Source: Rickettsiales bacterium (lineage in GTDB: Bacteria; Pseudomonadota; Alphaproteobacteria; Rickettsiales; UBA1997). Taken from it: 14,253 nt of DNA. Below the pieces are notes generated by a model. That model worked only from the letters and a program-made list of their open reading frames with translations, made no database searches and was not told the origin of the DNA. Of the stretch, positions 6,917 to 12,512 are shown piece by piece (within the stretch, counting starts at the first letter, position 1; every line of letters starts with the position of its first letter). Position numbers and translations under genes: made by a program. The DNA is taken from NCBI GenBank assembly GCA_947455845.1, contig CANGQE010000011.1:1-14253 (forward strand), written 5' to 3'.

Positions 6917-8209
6917 TTACTCCTGCAAAAAAAACTCTTTTAAATTCTCTGGATTTGGCACCAACAGTTTAGAACCAACACCGGCAGCATCTGCCGCTTG
7001 CATGTCAGTTTCATTGTCGCCCAACATTAATGACTTTTTGGGATCGATGTTAAACTCAGCAATCGCCTTTAAAAGCATTCCCGGTTTTGGTTTGCGGTCG
7101 AAAGAGTCTTGGCAGTATTTTTCTACTGTGGCATCAATTCGGTAAGGACAGTAAAAAGTTTTGGTGATTTTTATTTGGCGTTTAGCGAATTCATTTTCCA
7201 TCCACCTAGTGAGCTTAATAAAATCTTCCTCACTGTAGTAGCCAAGGCCAATACCACCTTGGTTGGTGACGATTATTATTAAATATCCCAACTCTTGAGC
7301 ACGCTGGCACAGTTCAAAAATTCCCTCAACAAAATCGAATTTTTCAATTTCAAAAACATAGCCGTGATCGATGTTAATGATGCCGTCGCGGTCGAGAAAC
7401 AGAGCTTTGTTTTTATTTTTTACTCCATCCCCTCCCCCTTCTCCGTCATCCTGAACTTGTTTCAGGATCTGTTGGCTAGATCCTGAAACAAGTTCAGGAT
7501 GACGGAGAGGAGAAAGAGATGGCAACTCAACTTGAGCCCTTGCGTAATCATCCGGAATTCCGATGTCGATGAAATATTCATCCACCGTAAAACCTTGCGG
7601 CTGTATCTCATCCAAATATTTCATCAAAAAATCGGCTTCAAAAGAAAAGCTTTCCGCTAGTAAAAATTTATTAAAAATCCGCGGATCTAGAAGGTAAATC
7701 CCGCCATTGATCAACCCCGATTTTTTTTCGGAACTTTTTTCTTCAAAACTTTTAATTGTAGAATTTTCATCAAGAACAACACGACCGTAGCGGCTACAAT
7801 CTTCAAGTTGGCGCAGCACCAAAGTTAGTTGCGATTTTTTTTCTTGGTAAAATTGCAGCAATTTTTGGTAATCAATTTGTAAAAAAGTGTCGCCGTTAAC
7901 CACCACCACAGGCTTGGTTTGATCAATGAATTTTAGAGAATTTACAATTGCGCCACCCGTCCCCAAAGGCTTGTCTTCTGTGGCGTAAGAGAGATTGATG
8001 CCGAGGTAGGAATTACCAAAATATTCGATGATTTTTTGTTGCAAATAGCCTACGGAAATTACCGCGTCAGTAATGCCGAAATTTTTTAGATGGCTGAGCA
8101 AGTAAGCTAAAAATGGTGCTCCGGCAATGTCAGCCATTGGCTTGGGGACATCTTTTACAACTGATTGGAGTCTAGTGCCGAAACCTCCGGCGAGGATGAT
8201 TGCTTGCAT
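6917..8209 (-). CDS. hddC-gmhB: Fused D-glycero-alpha-D-manno-heptose 1-phosphate guanylyltransferase / heptose bisphosphate phosphatase (HddC-GmhB)
   Basis: Bifunctional protein of 430 residues. Residues 1-231 form a nucleotidyltransferase: LAGGFGTRL (6-14), VPKP (21-24), GTGGA (83-87), NGD (105-107) and an FIDIGIPDDY-type end (213-222). Residues 263-430 form a HAD phosphatase: FLDRDG (271-276) with the nucleophile/acid Asp pair, TNQGG (315-319), RKPKPGM (372-378) and GDNETD (397-402). The predicted work is removal of the 7-phosphate from heptose 1,7-bisphosphate, then GDP transfer to heptose 1-phosphate, giving GDP-D-glycero-alpha-D-manno-heptose. The linker (235-256) is encoded entirely by the palindrome at 7441-7507. 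The GmhB zinc site looks eroded: C354 is kept, but the expected His is Y356 and the Cys-x-Cys before RKP reads S-F-D. It starts 23 bases after gmhA with no Shine-Dalgarno and is the last gene of the operon. The guanylyl (rather than other nucleotide) specificity is inferred from HddA next door. Confidence 0.88.
   Translation of the reverse strand: MQAIILAGGFGTRLQSVVKDVPKPMADIAGAPFLAYLLSHLKNFGITDAVISVGYLQQKIIEYFGNSYLGINLSYATEDKPLGTGGAIVNSLKFIDQTKPVVVVNGDTFLQIDYQKLLQFYQEKKSQLTLVLRQLEDCSRYGRVVLDENSTIKSFEEKSSEKKSGLINGGIYLLDPRIFNKFLLAESFSFEADFLMKYLDEIQPQGFTVDEYFIDIGIPDDYARAQVELPSLSPLRHPELVSGSSQQILKQVQDDGEGGGDGVKNKNKALFLDRDGIINIDHGYVFEIEKFDFVEGIFELCQRAQELGYLIIIVTNQGGIGLGYYSEEDFIKLTRWMENEFAKRQIKITKTFYCPYRIDATVEKYCQDSFDRKPKPGMLLKAIAEFNIDPKKSLMLGDNETDMQAADAAGVGSKLLVPNPENLKEFFLQE
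7441..7507. repeat. Palindromic repeat, family P (copy C), inserted in frame inside hddC-gmhB
   Basis: Perfect 30-base inverted arms at 7441-7470 and 7478-7507 with a 7-base loop (GTTGGCT). The arms are the same as in intergenic copies A and B. Read on the minus strand it is open and encodes residues 235-256 of the fusion protein: LRHPELVSGS from one arm and QILKQVQDDG from the other. It falls exactly between the two enzyme domains. In bacteria such as Rickettsia, related palindromes (RPE) are known to sit in frame inside genes. I infer the same kind of tolerated insertion here. Confidence 0.93.
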
Positions 8210-8232
8210 GATTTATCAATTAACATTTGGGA

Positions 8233-8838
8233 CTAACTGTTAACTGCTAATTTCCCATGCGTTTCCCAGAAAAAGTGATCTTCAATCAAAGCACAAATAA
8301 TGTGTCCGGTAGTAATGTGCCCTTCTTGAATTTTTGGCGTTTCGTCAGATGGGATGTTGATTTGGTAATTAGCTATTTCGCCGATGTCGCGGCCATTTTG
8401 TCCTAAAAATCCAACGGTAATAATTTTTTTAGCTTGCGCCGCTTTCATGGCTTCAAGCACATTTTTACTTCTGCCAGAAGTTGAAATTCCAATCAACACA
8501 TCACCTGCGTGTCCCACCGCATCAACTTGGCGTGAGAAAGAATAAAGGTAGCCGTAATCATTGCCAATCGCAGTTAAAGCTGAGGTATCAACAGTGAGCG
8601 CCATGGCATTTAATGGGGGACGATCGTAAGAAAGTTTACTAACTAATTCTGCCGCTAAATGCTGAGAATCTGCGGCGCTACCTCCATTACCGCAAAACAT
8701 AACCTTGCCGCCATTTTTTAAAGATTGGATGCAAACATTGGCAACGGTTTCGATGTTTTTTTGCAGCGTTTCATCAAGCAAAATTTTTGAAAATAATTCA
8801 TGGGTTTTAGTAAATTCGGAAATGATGTAGTTTTTCAT
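8233..8838 (-). CDS. gmhA: Sedoheptulose 7-phosphate isomerase
   Basis: Cytosolic SIS-domain isomerase of 201 residues, the normal GmhA length. It converts sedoheptulose 7-phosphate to D-glycero-D-manno-heptose 7-phosphate, the first step of ADP- and GDP-heptose synthesis. Visible motifs are CGNGGSAADSQH (49-60), the sugar-phosphate loop ISTSGRS (118-124), and QEGHITTGH (171-179), which carries the Glu and His expected in the active and metal site. The N-terminal helical hairpin (about 5-42) matches the family. It is followed 23 bases later by hddC-gmhB and separated from hddA by the palindrome at 8861-8973. With hddA, hddC and gmhB in the same operon, the GDP-heptose branch is the likely pathway. 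No Shine-Dalgarno is visible before the ATG at 8838. Confidence 0.95.
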   Translation of the reverse strand: MKNYIISEFTKTHELFSKILLDETLQKNIETVANVCIQSLKNGGKVMFCGNGGSAADSQHLAAELVSKLSYDRPPLNAMALTVDTSALTAIGNDYGYLYSFSRQVDAVGHAGDVLIGISTSGRSKNVLEAMKAAQAKKIITVGFLGQNGRDIGEIANYQINIPSDETPKIQEGHITTGHIICALIEDHFFWETHGKLAVNS

Positions 8839-8860
8839 TAGATAATTTTTTTGGTATTAA

Positions 8861-8973
8861 TTACCGCGGAGACTGGACCCCGTCGTGAAGACGGGGTGAC
8901 AAGTTTTTAGTTTGTACTCACACTTTCAACATTGTCACCCCGTCTTCACGACAGGGTCCAGTCCGCACGGTAA
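8861..8973. repeat. Long palindrome between hddA and gmhA (copy E, diverged family P)
   Basis: Arms of about 40 bases (8861-8902 and 8932-8973) pair with a few mismatches and small gaps, from TTACCG at the outer end to GGGGTGACAA at the loop side, around a 29-base spacer. The arm keeps the ends of family P (GTCA-YCCYG and CAGGRTC-like blocks), while the middle differs (TCTTCACGAC in place of AACTTGTTT). It is the only large gap inside the minus-strand operon. The hairpin could lower or separate expression of gmhA/hddC-gmhB relative to hddA. It lacks a U-tract. Confidence 0.85.
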
Positions 8974-8998
8974 AACTATAACTCTTAAATAGCTGCGT

Positions 8999-10048
8999 TT
9001 AAGTAACAATTCTCCAACTCTGACTTCCTTCATCAACAAAATGACAAGGCATGGTTCTGCCTTCTTTTTCTTGTTCAAGAAGTCGAATGATTTTCATTCT
9101 TTGTGAAGGTGGAACTAAAAACATAATAAATCCACCACCACCGGCACCGGAAATTTTTCCGGCCATGGCGCCGGCAGCCATCACCATATCGTAAACACGG
9201 TCAATATTGCTGTTGGAAATTTTTGTTGAAACTGATTTTTTAGCCTCCCAGCCCCGACGCATTGATTCAGCAATTGCCTTAATGTCACCTTTGAGCAAAG
9301 CCTCTTTCATATCCAGAGACTCTTGCTTCATTGCCAACATGGCATTAATTGTTTTGGCTGATTTATTTGTAACATTTGCACTTTGCTCTTCGATAATATT
9401 ATTCGAGTCGCGCGACACGCCGGTGTAAAATAAAATCAACGATTGCTCAAGCTCGGAAATAATCCATCTTCTAACTTTTAGAGGATTAATGATGGTTTTA
9501 TCATCCTTGTAAAATTCCATAAAATTAACACCACCAAAAGTGCCGGCATATTGATCTTGCTTGCCGCCTTTCATGCCCAAATCTTTGCGCTCAATTTCAT
9601 AAGCTAAATGGGCAATGTCGTAATCTCCAAAGGGGATTGAAAGCAACTCAGCGTAAGCCTTAATGATTGAAACCACCAAAGTTGAAGAAGAACCTAAGCC
9701 CGATCCCGGAGGAGAATCGCAGTAAGTTGTCATTTTAAAAGCGCCAATCGGCTGGCCTTTGCGAAAATCTTTAATGATGCGATTGTAAATTGCCTTGTGC
9801 AATTTAAGCGCACCTGTCGGCTCAATGTAATCAACAATCGGTGTTTCAAATTCTTCACCAAGATCTGAAGCAATAAATCTGATTTTGCCATCATTTTTAG
9901 GCTTAATGGTGCAGCAAGCGTAAAGGTCAATTGTAGCATTTAAAACACAGCCACCATGAACCGAGTAAAAAGATTCCATGTCGGTTCCGCCGCCAGCAAG
10001 TCCAAGACGCAAAGGAGAACGTGAACGAACCAAAAATAATTCTGACAT
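8999..10048 (-). CDS. hddA: D-glycero-alpha-D-manno-heptose 7-phosphate kinase
   Basis: GHMP-superfamily kinase of 349 residues, acting in the cytosol to phosphorylate D-glycero-alpha-D-manno-heptose 7-phosphate at C1 and give the 1,7-bisphosphate. The N-terminal substrate region reads SPLRLGLAGGGTD (11-23). The ATP-binding GHMP motif is PPGSGLGSSS (113-122). KQDQYAGTFGG (163-173) contains the expected catalytic Asp. The C-terminal glycine-rich motif is SGAGGGGF (300-307). Family members include HddA and fucokinase-like sugar kinases; the gmhA and hddC-gmhB neighbours decide for HddA. The ATG at 10048 follows the upstream stop by only 3 bases (TAAGAAATG), so translation is probably coupled. 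No separate Shine-Dalgarno is seen. Confidence 0.92.
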   Translation of the reverse strand: MSELFLVRSRSPLRLGLAGGGTDMESFYSVHGGCVLNATIDLYACCTIKPKNDGKIRFIASDLGEEFETPIVDYIEPTGALKLHKAIYNRIIKDFRKGQPIGAFKMTTYCDSPPGSGLGSSSTLVVSIIKAYAELLSIPFGDYDIAHLAYEIERKDLGMKGGKQDQYAGTFGGVNFMEFYKDDKTIINPLKVRRWIISELEQSLILFYTGVSRDSNNIIEEQSANVTNKSAKTINAMLAMKQESLDMKEALLKGDIKAIAESMRRGWEAKKSVSTKISNSNIDRVYDMVMAAGAMAGKISGAGGGGFIMFLVPPSQRMKIIRLLEQEKEGRTMPCHFVDEGSQSWRIVT

Positions 10049-10051
10049 TTC

Positions 10052-10885
10052 TTAGATTTTATGGGTTTGGTCAAAGAGAAGGAAGTTGATATAATTCATC
10101 AAAACCAAGTAGGATTTATAAAAATTTTTTTCATTAATAAAGCCAGATTTTTGGCTGACAAGATTAAGCTCTATCTGATAAATTATTCTGTAATAATAAT
10201 CTCTTAAAGCAAAACCTAAACCATTATTTTCCAATAATAACTCAACTATTCCGACTTGGTTAACAAAATTGATATTTTTCTCCCAGCCATCTTTAAAACT
10301 CATTAGAAATTTCCTAAAAACCGCATCACCAAGAATCACTCTTAGAGTTACGAAATCTTCCCGCATCAATTTATAAAATTTTGCTCTGAAAGCGGAATCT
10401 TCATCCGGCAGATAATCTAGTAAAAAGGCAATTTGATCTAATCTGTAAATGTCAAAAAGCGAATCATGGATGCGCGCTACCAACTCGGATTTAGGTAGGA
10501 AAAACGGGGTGGAACTTAAGTCGGCATTATTTTCCACCATCAAATATTTTGCCCCGCTATCCTTAATATTAGCAAGCAGCTGCCATATTTCTTCTTTTGG
10601 TAAGGAGAAAAAAAATTTATTTAAAATCAGCAAATCACATTTTGGTAACGGCTCTTTAACCGCATTAAGCTCAGAGAAAAATTTACTTTTATCCAAACGA
10701 AAAAAATGACGATTATTAAAAATAACTTTCTGATCGGGATGAAGTCCGAGATAAGAAATATTTAAAGAATTAGGGACGGCAATCAACTGATTCACAAAAT
10801 TCAATTGATTGCTATCACTCACTAATTCGCAGTAAATCTCTGCAATAGATTGAACATTTAATAATTTTAAAAGATCATTAGCCAT
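10052..10885 (-). CDS. Degenerate class I methyltransferase-like protein in the glycan operon
   Basis: 277 residues, function not recognised with certainty. The middle resembles a Rossmann methyltransferase: a strand plus acidic/His turn SYLGLHPD (44-51), then FFRLD (61-65), LPKCDLLILNKFFFSLP (79-95, where motif-4-type enzymes read LP.ADLVL...LS), and NIKDSGAKYLMVEN (106-119). The first motif, normally an Asp-Gly-Cys-Gly SAM loop, is replaced by IYCELVSDSNQ (17-27) with no glycines, so SAM binding is doubtful. The C-terminal half (about 130-277) is helical, aromatic-rich and unlike known domains to me. No signal peptide or membrane helix is seen. It overlaps the GT10 gene by 8 bases and ends 3 bases before hddA, so it belongs to the operon. 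It might be a divergent sugar methyltransferase or a non-catalytic partner. Confidence 0.5.
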   Translation of the reverse strand: MANDLLKLLNVQSIAEIYCELVSDSNQLNFVNQLIAVPNSLNISYLGLHPDQKVIFNNRHFFRLDKSKFFSELNAVKEPLPKCDLLILNKFFFSLPKEEIWQLLANIKDSGAKYLMVENNADLSSTPFFLPKSELVARIHDSLFDIYRLDQIAFLLDYLPDEDSAFRAKFYKLMREDFVTLRVILGDAVFRKFLMSFKDGWEKNINFVNQVGIVELLLENNGLGFALRDYYYRIIYQIELNLVSQKSGFINEKNFYKSYLVLMNYINFLLFDQTHKI

Positions 10886-11855
10886 TAGACACCTCTAGTT
10901 CCAAACAATAATTTCTTATTGAATTAAAAAAATTATACTTGTTAAGAACAAGATTTTTTGCCTCTTTGATTTTTTGCAGATTTTTTTCGTAATAATCTCC
11001 CTCGATCACTTGGTTAATGATTTGCACCGCCGCGTCAAAATCATTAATGTCAATTTTGCTTAGAGCCTGTTGATCGAAGTAATCTGTGATATTGGGGCAG
11101 CCGGAATAAATTGCGTAAGATTCTTCTACGAAACAATCTCTTAATTTTTCAGTCCAGTAATTTTCGTAAATACCATTTTCCAACACCACCGTGTATTTGT
11201 AAGGCGAAAGTGTGTAATATTTATTTCTAAACTCGTTAAATCCACGTCCGTAAAAATCTATTTTATCTTTAAAATGCTCTTTCAGTTTATGAGCAAATTC
11301 TATTCTCGCCTTGTGGCCTTCAGCATAACATGCGTTTGAAGATATCACTGCCAAAGTTTTAGTTTTGGAGGGAGAATTATTGGAAAAGAAATCATAATCC
11401 AAAATATCCTCATCATCAAAAACCGCTGAGTGAGAAGTAGCAATCAGATATTTTACACTATGTGCTTTGCTATGGATGAAATCTTTCTGAATCAGAAAGC
11501 TGTGGAAATTACAATAAGGCCATTCTTGAAATAACTTACCGTAAACCTGATTATAATCGATTACTACTCGAGCTTCAGTGCCAAAGTACAAAACTGCTTG
11601 GCACTTTATTTGCTGAATTTCATGAACAAAATAAAAAGGCTGGTAGGTGTTGCTCTGCCAATGATTCTCCCCGTAAAATACTACAAAATCATATTCGGAT
11701 TTCTTTCTTTTCTGAATCGAATCAGTAATTTCAAAATCAAAGTCAATCCAAGTCGGAATCCGACTTGGAAAGTGTTTTTTAAAATCTTCTTTGTTACCCA
11801 CAAAAGTTTGAAAACCAAAATTAACGATAAGCAGAACCTGTCTATTTTTTTTCAT
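10878..11855 (-). CDS. GT10-family (fucosyltransferase-fold) glycosyltransferase
   Basis: 325-residue cytosolic or membrane-associated glycosyltransferase. The C-terminal half carries the GT10 donor-binding signature: SPYKYTVVLENG (217-228), ENYWTEKLRDCF (231-242), YSGCPNITDYF (250-260) and the following IDINDF (268-273), matching the YKF..ENS...YvTEK...GvPvy.G.P pattern of alpha-1,3-fucosyltransferases. The Arg-rich segment ISSNACYAEGHKARIEF (171-187) fits the linker into this domain. The N-terminal half (about 6-160) is the weakly conserved acceptor domain. GT10 enzymes use GDP-sugars, usually GDP-fucose. No GDP-fucose synthase lies in view, but a GDP-mannose dehydratase-like gene and a complete GDP-heptose route do, so the real donor is open. 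Its final codons hold the ribosome binding site of the next gene. It starts 13 bases after the preceding stop. Confidence 0.75.
   Translation of the reverse strand: MKKNRQVLLIVNFGFQTFVGNKEDFKKHFPSRIPTWIDFDFEITDSIQKRKKSEYDFVVFYGENHWQSNTYQPFYFVHEIQQIKCQAVLYFGTEARVVIDYNQVYGKLFQEWPYCNFHSFLIQKDFIHSKAHSVKYLIATSHSAVFDDEDILDYDFFSNNSPSKTKTLAVISSNACYAEGHKARIEFAHKLKEHFKDKIDFYGRGFNEFRNKYYTLSPYKYTVVLENGIYENYWTEKLRDCFVEESYAIYSGCPNITDYFDQQALSKIDINDFDAAVQIINQVIEGDYYEKNLQKIKEAKNLVLNKYNFFNSIRNYCLELEVSNG
10891..10896 (-). promoter_or_regulatory. Ribosome binding site for the methyltransferase-like gene, inside the GT10 coding end
   Basis: AGAGGT on the minus strand lies 5 bases before the ATG at 10885, inside the last codons of the GT10 gene. 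Its position, plus the 8-base overlap of stop and start (ATGGCTAA), points to translational coupling. It is the clearest Shine-Dalgarno in the window. Confidence 0.6.
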
Positions 11856-11868
11856 GAAATTGAGAGAC

Positions 11869-12501
11869 CTATCTCGCTAGATTATTTTGCCCTTGTCGCA
11901 ATGAAGCCACTCCAGTTGCAGATACGCCACTAGGAGATGGTGCTGATGGAGATTCTGCGATGCCATTAGAAACTGATGAGCCACCTCGTGAAGGTGATTC
12001 CGCTGATACTCCATTAGAAACCGATGGTGATGCACTAGAGAATAAACCTTGAGAAGGCGATAATGCAGAGACTCCACTAGAACTTTGAGATGCAAAGTTA
12101 CCCGATGGAGTGTTGTAAATATTGTAATTTATTCCGTTAGAAACAAATGATTCAACAAGCGAAGGGGATTCTGCCTTTTCTCTAAGAAATGAATTAGAAA
12201 CTTGGTTTACATTTTGTTGAGGCTGATTAGCAGCTTGTACAGCAGCATATCCAACGATGCCAACTTGACCAAGGGTGGTAAAAACTTGTCCGAGAGTTGT
12301 CTTAACCAAATCTTTTTCCGAAGAATCGGTAAGACCCATTTCATTAGAGACCACCTCATCCTCGCCTCCCATCACGCTCTTAGCAATGTAAGCTGCCGCA
12401 GCAACAGCTGCTGAAACAACAACAATTTTTTGGGTTCTGGTTAAACGGATTGCCGCAACTCTAGCGGCAGCATCTCTGGCTATTTGGACAACATCGTACA
12501 T
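11869..12501 (-). CDS. Membrane-anchored protein with long Ser/Pro/Asn-rich repetitive tail, unknown function
   Basis: 210 residues, not recognised. A short basic, Ala-rich amphipathic stretch (about 5-24) leads into one clear hydrophobic segment, KIVVVSAAVAAAAYIAK (25-41). A second, weaker apolar stretch lies at about 66-90 (LGQVFTTLGQVGIVGYAAV). Residues from about 95 to the end are low-complexity and probably disordered, with recurring VSN (51, 101, 120, 161, 177) and AESPS (110, 168, 182), and the repeat core SNGVSAESPS in several variants (141-195). No Cys, no lipobox and no sortase motif are visible. It lies between the dehydratase gene (11-base gap, with a GAGAG ribosome-binding-like site) and the GT10 gene (13-base gap), inside the operon. 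It might be an assembly or anchoring factor, or a glycan acceptor rich in Ser. All three are speculation. Confidence 0.7.
   Translation of the reverse strand: MYDVVQIARDAAARVAAIRLTRTQKIVVVSAAVAAAAYIAKSVMGGEDEVVSNEMGLTDSSEKDLVKTTLGQVFTTLGQVGIVGYAAVQAANQPQQNVNQVSNSFLREKAESPSLVESFVSNGINYNIYNTPSGNFASQSSSGVSALSPSQGLFSSASPSVSNGVSAESPSRGGSSVSNGIAESPSAPSPSGVSATGVASLRQGQNNLAR
11921..12090. repeat. Irregular in-frame direct repeats encoding the Ser/Pro-rich tail
   Basis: The motif CCAYTAGAAAC or a variant recurs at about 11927, 11963, 12011 and 12074, spaced 36, 48 and 63 bases, all multiples of three. The best pair (about 11948-11985 and 11993-12033) share GATTC-GC-GAT...CCATTAGAAAC-GATG. Because the spacing is irregular but always in frame, this looks like repeat growth and loss selected at the protein level (SNGVSAESPS units) rather than a young tandem array. 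Confidence 0.65.
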
Positions 12502-12512
12502 AAAAAACTCTC

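Noticed and set aside
7295..7486. Plus-strand open frame across the hddC-gmhB palindrome
   Set aside because: It is a shadow of the fusion gene with no family signature; its apparent motif comes from translating the palindrome's other strand.
2277..7507. Repeated near-identical palindromes as a possible CRISPR array
   Set aside because: Copies are more than a kilobase apart, each is a two-arm palindrome with its own spacer, there is no regular repeat-spacer series, and no cas gene is present.
6917..8209. The HddC-GmhB fusion as an assembly or frameshift artefact
   Set aside because: Both domains are complete and in one frame with no stop, and the linker is a clean, perfect palindrome seen elsewhere. 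Read-level confirmation was not possible here.
11877..12095. A second small minus-strand gene overlapping the Ser/Pro tail
   Set aside because: It lies in another frame of the repeats and is His/Leu-rich without signature; repeat sequences without stops produce such shadows. The main frame also has the membrane segment and the operon spacing.
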